NCBI RefSeq assembly: GCF_000002985.6
Contig: NC_003284.9
Coordinates: forward strand, 7,936,001 to 8,000,000
Direction of reading: 5' to 3'
Length of the DNA: 64,000 nucleotides
Origin: Caenorhabditis elegans
Taxonomy: Eukaryota; Nematoda; Chromadorea; Rhabditida; Rhabditidae
In this document: positions 38,701-49,980 of the stretch, piece after piece
Layout of the letters: each line of letters begins with the position of its first letter
Numbering within the stretch: position 1 is the stretch's first letter
The notes under the pieces: generated by a model
What the model saw: the letters and a program-made list of their open reading frames with translations, nothing else
Told to the model about the DNA's origin: nothing
Database searches by the model: none
Position numbers and translations under genes: made by a program

Positions 38701-40699
38701 CTGTGATAACCGGAAGCATGCTTTATTTTCCGAAAACTTACAACTTTTTTCATAAAATCACAAAAATGATATCTATTGGCAAACATATAATATGTGCACC
38801 TTCAGACCCTTCCCAGTAACGCTTATTCCACTTGTGAAGATTTCAAATTGATCTTTTCAATTTCAACCTTATTCTCACTTTACATGAAGTTTTTTTTTGC
38901 AATATGTAATTGGATATCACAATTTAGTTCCTTGTAAGCCGCAAACAATTAATTTTTTGTTGACTTTTCCGGTAGAATTAGATCTCAGAGAAGGTCAATT
39001 GTTATTTTTAGAACAAACAAATACATTTTAGGATGTTCAACCTAGATATAAATCCGAGTTGCATTGAGCAATGTTGCAATGAAGTTTAGCCAAGTCGCCT
39101 AAGGGTTATTCCTTTTTTTTTCGTTTTGAATTTCAATTAAAAAGTTCTAGATAAAATATATGTAATGTTAACATACTTTCATTAGTTTTTGTTGAAATTA
39201 GACCTCATACACCAAAAAACTTGCTCTAACTATAACTTCAATTTTTTTGTTTTTACACTTCGTTTCACTTTCTCCGTGATGTTTCTCATTCCTCAATTTT
39301 GTACCTGTTTCTGTATTAACGTATACATTACAAACGTACCAATTTTTTGTATCAAAATGTGTTTTAATATTGTCTAAAATATAATTTTCGGGATTGTGTG
39401 TTTTTCTAATTTCTTGTTGGTTATAGACGGCTTTGCCGCAAACTTGCCACTTGTCTAGACCAATTTCTCTTGAAAATATGATCATATTTGAAAAGAAAGC
39501 CCGACTCTGGGTTTTCAAATGTTTTCAGTGCTCTATTGTGCTAATACAGCTAGGTCAGAGACTATAAACTAGTTACAACTTGACAGATGTTTCTATAGAC
39601 ACATGAAAGATAAATATTTCAGTACGTGTTCGGTGAACTGGAAATTCTCATTCACCGTCATCTAATGTTTTGTTCTATTTTCAATTTAGCTTAAGGATGA
39701 CATGACATTGCTGAGCACATTACACTTTTCCTTGAAAGTTTTGATCTTTTGATTTTTATTCTCAATATGTTAGACTACTTGGTTATTTTTTCCTTTGGCT
39801 TACTAGTTTAGCTATAATTGTTAGTTTCATATTTAAACCTCTTGTTACCTTGATTTTAAAATTAGTGAGGAGAATGACCATTAATCTAGTTCAGACAAAC
39901 GGCAACAAGCATTTTCAACTGATAAAATAGTTTACAAAGTGTTTACTACTTTTATTTATATGATAACGTTTCTATAACTGTTCTTGACAATCGTTTATGA
40001 CGTCTTGAAACTTTTTCTTTTGGTCGAGTTTAATATTGCAACAGTTTAGCGGTTTTCCTTAAAACTAGCAACAAAACAGTCATAAAAGTGGGATCAAGAG
40101 ATAACCCATTTATATTTATATTTGAGTAAAGAATACAATTATTTTAAGCTTCTATTTTGCGTATGCATTTTTTAGTGTATAACAATTGATAAACATGTTA
40201 TTTTGTAATTCCACTTATAGTGTATTGCTTGAAGCAATATGAAGGAGAAATGTTTATAATCAGTCTAATTAGTGACCGAATAACATAACAAAAAATAGAC
40301 AATTTTTAAAGATTTTTTTATTTGCAGTTGAAAGTGACAATTACTCACCTATCATAATCTTGAAAGTTGACCAAAAAAAGTCTCAAAAAAGTCAGAGTTT
40401 TAATTTTAACTATGATCATATTTTTTGATTGAATATTGTAGGACACAGACGTGTTCAAAATTATTCAAAATGTCCTATCTATGCTAATGTTAAATATTAT
40501 GTATTTTTGGAATATCATTTTAAAAACATGTCCCGCATCATTTCTTTAAATTTTTCCAGATTTTTGTTCCACTCAAAAAAATGGGCGGAGCTGTACTACG
40601 TGATGTTATTTTTCACGACAAACTCTTTCCTCAGTGTTTCTCTTTGCAGTCTTTTTCTCAACTATTTTGACAAACAATCTTACAATATCATGTATTCAG

Positions 40700-43600
40700 A
40701 TGGGTTCTAAAAGTTCGAAACCAGAGGGACAAGAAAACAAGCCTTGTTTCTTAGATGCTTCTCAAAAACGCAGAGAAGTTATTTCAAATCTTCCTGATGA
40801 ATCGGAACATGACACCGACTCGTTGAAGGCTCAATCAGAAGGCCGAGGACTGAAGCACGTCCAATTTGTTGATAAGCTGAAATTCGATTGGGATGATCGT
40901 CCTTCACAAACAAATCCAGCACCACCCAAAACATTGGAAGATTATGAAATCGAAGTAAGTGCAATTATTTTGCAGCTTAACTAATGTTCAATATGTTTTT
41001 CTAATACCGTATTTCTTCTATAGTATGGCCTTCCTTTTAGACTTGCACTTCTTTTTAGTATTACACTTTGAAAACCCTCCAAAAATTAATATTGAACTAC
41101 CTATTAGTGTTGCACTCCCTAATAGTCTCGCATCTACTTTTATTTCTGGTACAAATCCTCCTTTCTAATTTTAAGATTTTAACAACATTTTTGCCTATTT
41201 TGCAAAAATTTTTGACAAAATTTCTATAAGATTGAAGTTATTAAGCCTTTCTGTTTCAATTACAATTGAATGTTCTAAATTATCAAAAAAAAATTGGAGT
41301 TTTTCCAAATAAAAAACTAATAAAAATGTTCTGAAAAACAGTATTGCTCTTCCTATTATACTCCCTAACAGTATTGCAAGCGGGAATACCTTCGAAAAAT
41401 AGTATTGCTAAAGCCATACTAATAGAAGAAATACGGTAGTTCAAAACATTTTTTTCAAATCTAGTCCAGGCTGTAAACTTTCTAAACTTTTTTAGTCGGC
41501 TTTTAAAACAACACCTGGACAAGTGTAGTCGTGAGTAAAACATAGAAAAAGTAAAGAACACTGGTGTGCAAACAGCAGACGTCTAGACTTAAAGTGTCGT
41601 TTTATGGGAACACGAGATCTTAATACTTACTAGAAATATGAGTCTGGCAAGTTGGTCTTTGGATTATAGGTTTCTTAGAAAACGAGTGAAAAGAATATCG
41701 CATGTAGTAATCTTTGCAAGTAGTAATTTCAACCAGCTAGTGGGTTCATGCAAGAGTTATTACATTGAGTTAGTAATTGTGTACATCAATGCATTACTAG
41801 TGAAGAAAAAGTTGGGAAACGTGCAAATTGATTTCAGGTGGATATTGAATGTGGTGTAGCTTACTTTGAGAATGCGCTATTCACTATTCTGTGATAAAAC
41901 AATATGAATAAGTGTAAAATCAAAATAAAATTCTGTCTGTTTTAAATGCAATAGTTAGCCTCTTCATTTAATTTAAAGAACAATTAAAAAATTTCACAGA
42001 TCGCATGAATTAATCCATCATTTGTATTTTCTCTAGTTTCGCACAGAAAATGTATACTTACCTGAATGCCGACTTAACCATACTTTGTCGTTAGAAATAT
42101 TATAGACCCAAACTAACACAAAGATAGTACTTTTCTCATCTGCGCAGAAGTTTTATTGCAAATTAGTTAAATTACAGAGCATGCTTGGGGATGACAAGGA
42201 CAATAAGACAGCTGATAAAAATGTAGTCTGGAAGCGTAAGGGACCTAAACACGGTTGTGTTCAGTTTTTTCGCAAAGAAAAGAAAGAAACCAACCTTGAA
42301 CCAGAACCTCCTAAACATCCAGGCGCTGACAAGGCTGAGAGATGGCAAAAACAAACATGGAAAGTTTTCTCCGGTCCACTACCACCTTTGGTTAGTACAT
42401 CGGGAATTGATGATGAAGAAACTGTTATCCTGAGCAAAGTTATTCACGAAGCAACTCAAGAAGCATGTATAGTGAAGACGTCGGATAACCCGGCATCAAG
42501 TGAGGAATTCAAAGTGACACCAGTTCATGTAACTAGCTCTTTGCAAATGACCTACATTTCAATTAAATTTCAGCCTACTAAAAAACCGTTTATAATGATC
42601 CATCAAACAAATGAGCAAGAAATCATGAAAACACAAGGAAGCTTTCGTTTGAACCAATGGCTCAATGTCAAAACAGATATTAATAGCGTATCATTGGAGA
42701 ATTCGGATGATTCAATTTTTATGCAGATGTTCAATATCATTTCGCATGAACGAAATCGTCGATGGTATGCCTATCGAAGAGAACATGTAAGCAATTAGTG
42801 AATTTAAATAAGTTTTGAATTTTTTTTTTCTAGGAATCCCTGACACTGGAAGAAGCTTATTTGATTGGAAACGGAGGAGTAAGTTTTATTTTTAAACAGT
42901 TTAATTAACTTATTTCATGAAATTCAGTATCTTCCCGGAGAGACGAAACGTTTTGGTATAGCGGAGGTCGCAAGAAAAAAAATCAGTAACACTCTAAGAA
43001 TCAACATGATTCCAGTTGTTCACAGTCATCAACCCGTTATCGGTGTCCCATTCAAAGGATACTTGCGCGATATTGTTGAACTACCAGAATGTTCAATGGA
43101 ATTCATTCAAATCATCAATCAGCACCTCATGCCTCACGGTCTTCAAGTTATTGATTTGAGACGCAGATCAGAGGAAGTGCTCGGACAACCGGTAAATTGG
43201 ACAAACATTTAATACAACTGCATTTGTCGACAGTTCGCCTCAACTTCTAAACTAATTTTAGATTTTTCCAATAGGAATTTCAAGTTTCTAATGTTGGTTG
43301 AGAAATTGTGCCGCATTGTTTCAAATCGATGGGTTACAAATGCATTTGATTAAATTTGCTAATAAGACTGTGGCCTCTGATTTATTGTGACGATCATGGT
43401 GAAATACAGTATAGTAATAATGTTATTAATGTACATAGCATATTTAAGCAAATTTCTGACCGCGGAACCTTTTTCGATAATGTTCTCAGAATTGTTATTG
43501 GGTTCACTGAATAATTCGTAAAGTTGTAAGAACACAAGACTAAAAGACATTACTTTTCCGGCCAATAATTTATTTTTATTAACCAGTTGCAAAATCAATT

Positions 43601-44225
43601 CGCGTAATCCAAATATACATAATTTTTATTTCAGCCATTATACCATGATGATTACGAGATGGCCAATCACACCATTGACGCAGTGAGTTCAACATTTTTA
43701 ACAAACACAATATTTTTTTTTTCACAGATATCACGTTCAGTTGAAGCTCTCAATTCCATCAAAAACACAGCAAAATATTTCATCGTTTATGCTATTTATG
43801 CAGAGTGAGCCCTTCTAAAAAAAGATCGTATGCTTATAGAAGTTTCTAATTTTAGCACAGTACCAATGTACATTTACCAAGCAATTGTCCGATTCAAGCC
43901 TGGGCTTCCAATCAATTCAGCTGACTGGATTGACGATGGAAAATCGCGATTAGAAATTGAAGAACCAGACATGGAGCCTGTTAACACTCTTGACAGTGTT
44001 TGCTGGTTAATGCAAATCAGAGAGTATCGGTACAAGGTTGCCGCAGAAAAATCAAAATATGAGAAAGAATTGAAGCAGAAGCAACGTGAAGAACAAAAAG
44101 AGCAGAAAGAACTGAAACGGCAACAATGTGAAGAGTTGAAGAGACAAAATGTAAAGAAACAGCAAGTAGCTAGCATGTCAACTTGGAAAAAAGTGAAGAC
44201 TTTCTTCAGAATTAAATCGAACTAG
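40700..44225 (+). CDS. Unrecognised 555-residue protein, predicted N-myristoylated
   Basis: Exons 40700-40954, 42178-42786, 42834-42878, 42928-43191, 43635-43682, 43728-43804 and 43856-44225 join in phase to 555 codons. The start is fixed by an acceptor (ATTCAG) directly touching the ATG. MGSKSSKPE fits the MGxxxS myristoylation rule and resembles the Src SH4 segment; DASQKRRE follows at 22-29 and Cys15 might be palmitoylated. The middle (about 100-480) is mixed alpha/beta-looking sequence with no domain I know; landmarks are FQPTKKPFIMIHQTNE, RRWYAYRREH, GYLPGETKRFG and VIGVPFKGYLRDIVELP. Residues about 495-537 are a Lys/Glu/Gln-rich coiled coil (EKELKQKQREEQKEQKELK) and the end, STWKKVKTFFRIKSN, is basic. 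The features suggest a peripheral membrane scaffold, but that is inference. Confidence 0.8.
41005..41438. mobile_element. Tc1/mariner-type MITE inside intron 1 of the unknown gene
   Basis: The ends read TACCGTATTTCTTCTATAGT and its near-complete complement (ACTAATAGAAGAAATACGGTA, one or two mismatches). The outer TA pair could be the TA target duplication of the Tc1/mariner superfamily. Inside are several imperfect copies of TAGTATTGCACTCCCTAATAGT-like words in both orientations. There is no transposase frame. Confidence 0.6.
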
Positions 44226-45545
44226 GAATAATTCGAAATAATTGTTGTGTTATTTGTAAAATATCGTTGTTAACATTCCTATCTCATTTTCTACAAACCT
44301 CTTTATTTTCCCATCTCTTTGTTTTTCTGTGTTGTTACTTCTGAGAATCAGTATATTTACCGAGCAATGCAATGAATTGACACACAGAAATGCTTCCAAC
44401 AAAAGTTCAAATTGCATACTGTGATTTTAGTAACTCTTTTTCACGTTTTACTACATTAGTGAACCTCTTATTTTTCTTTTGCAGTAAAAAGTTGATGTTC
44501 CTGACAACTGAGTTAAATCTTGGTTGTTTTACATTTTGAATTGCATAATTCGCCGATTATTTATTCATATTTCTACATACATTTTCGGAACGTTTGTCCT
44601 TTTATTTATACTTCTGTCTGCAATAACTGAACCTTCAAATTCATCTGATTGTAATTTAAATTTGTTCCCGTTCACAATCGTATCAATGATTCCTCAAATG
44701 TTAACAGTTCCGCGCGTACGATCTTTAAAACAGTTTTTCGAAAACTGATTTGATTTTCTCAAGTGTTAAAGTCCTACTATCCAAGAGACAGTAAACTTCT
44801 TGATGTTGCCCGCTATAAAATTAGATGTTAAAATGGCGTAGTTCAAAATGTTTTAGTACTAGCACTCCCTTTTCAGTTTCGTTAGTTTCGAAGGATTTTT
44901 CTGAAAATTTATTCAAAGAACACAACAACTGAACAAAAAACAAACGTGTTTAATTACCGAAAAACCTATTGCGGAATGAATAAAAAGCTAAAATTCCGAA
45001 AAAAAAACATTTGACAAAATTTCAAAACATCCCGTTGCGAAGCTTTAACTTTTTGGGGCATTTTTTTGCTTAAAAGAGTAAACTACCAGATTTTGCTATT
45101 CCACCAAAAACATGGCATGTTTTCAAGATAAAAGTAACCTGGTCCAGTTCTAAAAATTCAGAATCAACTTTCAAAAAACGTTCAAAAATATCTATTTGAA
45201 GGAATTATGTCTGAGTCGGAATTTGTTGGCGCGCTTTATAGTTGTTAGCCTCTTTCGGTATCTTCAAAGATTTCAATTCCTGATTTTCATCAAGATTTCA
45301 ATTATTTCTATTTATTCTCAACGATTTGATAAATAAATATGTTTAATCCCAACTCATGCACGCTGTTCAAAAACAAGGAAACACAAAATATTTACGTTTA
45401 TTACTTTTTTGTAAAAAAAATAACATAGAATAACATGCACTCTCGGCTAGAATAAAAGAGAGATTAAGTTAAGAGATGGAAGATTTTAGTACATTGAGAG
45501 ATACATAATAGATTATTCAGAGAGATTGGCGAAACAGCTCAACGT
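44226..45545. other. Convergent 3' intergenic region
   Basis: The unknown plus-strand gene and his-71 end toward each other across 1.3 kb of AT-rich DNA. The his-71 poly(A) signal is near its right end. I see no coding exon. Confidence 0.6.
45397..45402 (-). terminator. his-71: Candidate poly(A) signal of his-71
   Basis: Minus-strand AATAAA about 145 nt beyond the histone stop. A polyadenylation signal, rather than a replication-histone stem-loop, fits an intron-containing H3.3 gene. Confidence 0.5.
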
Positions 45546-46066
<521 letters not shown>

Positions 46067-46864
46067 TCACCTGAAAATTATACGCAATATTGATAATAGA
46101 AGTCAGCATCAAAATATATGGAAAATGAGATGACTAAGAGCAAGCGAACAGCGTGAAAAAACGAAGAAAAGTGGTGTTTATGCGGAGACGCGCAAGTCTG
46201 TTATTATGCGACTCAACATGACCGCGACGCGGCACGCTCCGCCAGTGAATATGGAATCTTGTGACCATGTGAAAATTAGAAAGTAAAACTAAACTTGTGA
46301 TTACTTTCAGAGAATTAGAGAATTTAGATACTAATGAAACTGATGAAAAAACATATCATAACTGTTAAATTTTATACTTCGATCTTATAAGAAATACTTT
46401 ACATTTTACGAATTCAAAAAATTACAAAAGTTTAAGCATTCGAGGATTTTTTCAAAGACTAGTTAACGATGTATAGCGTTTTAGGTCATATTTTAACTAT
46501 TCTAACTATTTAAGTAAAATATCAATAATTATTTTAAAGGTTAGCGATTTTTGTAAAATGACAGACCAGCAAGAATATTAAGAACTAAAGCTTTCGGTTC
46601 GATTCAATTTGATTGAATGGGAGGAAAGAGAGGAGAGAGAAATAGTGAGACGGAAAAAGACCAGAGTGAGATGGCTGTGAGCGAGAGCGAGGCAATGCAG
46701 AGTGTGGAGACAATATTGGGTAGAGTGAGAAAAAACGTTAGTGTAGCCTTGGAAATTATAGAATAGTATTAGAGTATACGAAAACTGTATGACAGATATC
46801 CGTTATTTAAATTTGCTATCAACACTTGGTTTTCTACGTAGCACACTAAATCTAAAACAACAGG

Positions 46865-47180
46865 TCACGTGGCGGAATTATTGGCGAATTTGGTGTTCGC
46901 CGGTTTCAAAACATCGGGCGAGTTCCGCATTTGCCGGTTTTGAGTTTTTTTTGGCGATCGGCGAATGCGGCAACTATCCCAAAGATTTATGGCAAAAGTC
47001 GGTTATTTTCGGCAAGTGCAGGCCAAATGACCAAATATCGCCAAAGAAAAATTAATAAGTTTACCCAGGATTGTGATATTAACGGTCAGGAGATAATAAA
47101 CAGTGCTCTGAATAGTGTTTCACAAAGATATTACGTCCACCGGTTGCAGGTGGTCAGTGCTTCGGCGACTCGCCGCACCC
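46865..47180. repeat. GGCGAAT/CCGGTTT-rich repeat region
   Basis: Words such as TTGGCGAATTTGG, TTCGCCGG, TTTGCCGG, GGCGATCGGCGAATGCGG and TTCGGCGACTCGCCG recur in both orientations in a less AT-rich island. It looks like an eroded fold-back element, but I cannot place exact ends. Confidence 0.4.
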
Positions 47181-47334
47181 CCTAGTTCAAACAAGCCTCA
47201 ATAGGAAATATTGAATTTTCCTACAAACGACGGCACTATTTATCAACGGATTTTTAATGTTTTAATTTTCTATTGAAAAGGAAATGGAAATTTCAAATTT
47301 GTTGTTTATTTGTATCACTGTTTGGTAAACCGGC

Positions 47335-47577
47335 GCCACTTCTCAACCAACTTTAGCCACTTTCTAACGGCCATTTACAAAAGTGGCGAAAGTTGGTTAA
47401 AGTTGGCTAAAGTTGGTTAAAGTTGGCTAAAGTTGGTTAAATGGGTAAGCATTTTTAAGTTCTAAACAACTGGAAAACGAGTGTGGGACTTGGCAAAAGT
47501 TGGTTGAGAAGTGGGTAAAGTTGGTTAGAAAGAACATAAAGTTGGTTGGAAAGTGGCTGATATCTAATGGCAGTTTT
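47335..47577. repeat. GCCACTTCTCAACC-family element with 11-bp minisatellite
   Basis: The left end, GGCGCCACTTCTCAACCAAC, repeats the element end seen at 27405-27430. Inside, at about 47391-47440, an 11-bp unit alternates AAAGTTGGTTA and AAAGTTGGCTA for about five copies. The right part carries more TTGGTTGAGAAGTGG words. A trace of the same unit, TAAAGTTGGTTAAAT, occurs at about 50507-50521. Confidence 0.65.
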
Positions 47578-48160
47578 AATAACACATACATTAAAGAAGA
47601 CCCTGAAAGGTGAATTGTATACAACAGAAGAGGACAAATATTGTAGAACAAAAGTTAAAAAACGAGATTTGTTGGTTTTTAAGGCTCATAAACTAGGAGC
47701 GGATAAGAAAGTTGGTGCATTCTGAATAATACGGTTCCAAAGGGGGACAACAAGAAACCTTTGGATTTCGGATTGTCTAGAGGAAAGAGCATCGGCCGAC
47801 GTTTAGATCTGTCATGCGGAATAAATCTATTAGAATATGGGAAATGTACCGCGCTTGTGAAAATAAAATAGAATATTATAAGTTGTGAATTTTAAACGCG
47901 CTGAGCGGTCTGTAGCCACGTTGAGAAAGTTTAGGGGGTTTTTATAAGAAAGTGAAAATGAATTCCTGTTTTAACATGTCTGTAAGAGTTTCCTTGTGTT
48001 TCTGAAAGTTTAACAACACAAATTGTTGTACCATCAAATATAGTGCTAAAATGAAAGGGAACAACACTATTTGAAGTGTAAAACTAATAGAAACATAACT
48101 TTTTTTTATCATAACTTTCGAGAAATCATATAAGAGTGTGCTCCAATCATTAGCATTTAT

Positions 48161-48510
48161 GTTTTTTGGTAATTATGGGTTTCGTTCTTCCCAAAATTTT
48201 TTAATTATCTAAATTTTAATTAAACACAAAAACGTGAATTTTTGGAACGATTTGTAGGAATAAATGCTTTGTTCCGTACTTTTGTTCGCGTTTTTAATTT
48301 GAAAAGTGGAAAATTAAATTTTAGAACCCACAAAAACCACAGAAACGTGACCTTTTTGGAACGATTTGGAGAAATGACAGGTTTTATTTGTTGAAATGGA
48401 TGCTTTGTTCCGTACTTTTGTTCACGTTTTTAATTTATAAGGTGGTTAATTGAAATTTAGAAAATTAAACCATTTTGGGGGACCGAAACCCATAAGTACC
48501 GTTTTTTTTT
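48161..48510. repeat. Inverted-repeat element with internal tandem duplication
   Basis: The ends pair: TTATGGGTTTCGTTC at 48171-48187 faces GACCGAAACCCATAA at 48481-48495. Between them a segment of about 100 bp occurs twice in direct orientation (about 48231-48328 and 48343-48462), sharing TTTGGAACGATTTG and TGCTTTGTTCCGTACTTTTG; the second copy has an extra 20-odd bases. No transposase frame is visible. Confidence 0.65.
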
Positions 48511-49980
48511 AATATCGAACACATTTCAGTGCAAACTACAAAAAAACTATATGAAGATTAGTTTATTTCTAAATCTCTAATTCTAAAAGTATCTTATTTT
48601 TAACTTACCTACTATTTTTGGTTTGAAATACGAATTCACCTCGGTGAGAGTTACAACAAATGCATTTTTTATGAATCCGCTATTAATTTAATGCTATTAA
48701 AAATTATTTTCAAAATTTTGGCTATTGTAGAAAAGAGTTTTCTATGTAGTCAAAATAAATAATTCACTAATATTGAAATTTGTTGAAGCTTTTTTTTCGA
48801 CCTAAAATTTGTTATCGGCAAGATAAGAATTAATTATTATGTTTTCATAAGTTGTTCATCTTCCTTTCTATTTCACAACTCAACAACTTAGAGAGACAAC
48901 TCATCGAACGAACTTCCTTGTGTCTTCAGCTTATTTGGTGAATGCGTCCCGCTCGAGACCCTCAATGATGTTTTGATTCTTCACCAAACAAAAGATAACC
49001 ATATCACTCTCAGCTGGTCACAGTCTCTTGTCATTATTTCGCTGACAGACAGAATGACATCTAGGAGAAGCGAACAGAAGAAGTGGAGACTGCTGGAATT
49101 TTCATAAAGCGTTTCAGTTGACATGGCAAAGTCTTATTAGATTTTGAAACAAGACTTTCAGTAAATTTGTCAAAGTTTTTCTCACTTTTTTTAGTGGACT
49201 TCAATGATAAGCTTTGTATTTTTATTTCATCATCTTCTGTTCAGATCATAGAATGTAGAATCATGTTTTTTGCCGGAGAATTGCCTACATTTGCAAAAAA
49301 AGTTATTTATCAAGATATAAAGTCCAAAACTTCTACCCAGTATCAAATTGTTTTTTTTAAACTTAACAAGGAACAACACGAATTGAAATGTTGTCGCTTT
49401 TTCAAATATTTCATTCCAAATTTTTTCTTTGTTTCACTTTTTTGTACTGGCGCAAATATATTTCATTTATAAAAACAAATCCGATACGTTATTTTAAGGA
49501 GTATAATTGTGACATATCTTTTTTGGGACTCCAAGCTCCAACATTATTCGGACTATCGTCCCCTCTTACTACTCCTCCTCCACTAACTTTGTTTTGATGG
49601 GCCTTGTTTTTCTTCTCGGACGCTCAGTTCTCTGTGTTACTTTTTGTACGCAGCTAGCCCATTGTTTTCTGCACTCTTCTAGAAGATGATAGTATTGGGG
49701 TAAAAATCAGAGAAAATCGTAGAAGAAGAAACGCAGTTGTCGTTGAAATGATAACGTAGAGAGAGAAAAGAGAAAAACTGTTATACCGGTCTGTGGGGGC
49801 GGGACACCAAAAAAGAATAGTGGGAGAGAAGGCGATGGGCCCTATTTTAAAACACCTCTCCGCTTCTGTTTGTTTACTTTTATTTACATTTGATTGTGTC
49901 TGGAAATTCAAACTTTCTGAATTTTCAGATTCCAGTTTGATCTTCCGAATTTTCTAAAATTTACCTCACTTTTTTCAGGA

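Larger units (their letters stand above)
25724..40694. other. 15-kb region without a recognised coding gene
   Basis: From the sem-5 5' end to the next gene I find no coding exon chain. The first 3 kb (about 25.8-28.7 kb) is less AT-rich and includes CT- and GA-rich blocks that may be sem-5 regulatory DNA. Farther on there are inverted-repeat elements (27234-27425, 35073-35196), a dispersed repeat (29020-29310) and a cluster of related, very diverged copies (about 33540-35760). Frames such as 29450-29695 (-) or 38083-38274 (+) lack support. Small RNA genes cannot be excluded by eye. Confidence 0.5.
46071..49978. other. Intergenic region between his-71 and HAD gene 5' ends
   Basis: Nearly 4 kb between two divergent genes. 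The first few hundred bases are probably the his-71 promoter. Three repeat features lie inside (46865-47180, 47335-47577, 48161-48510). I find no coding exon; the frame at 46789-47055 (+) overlaps a CGGCGAAT-rich repeat. Confidence 0.55.
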
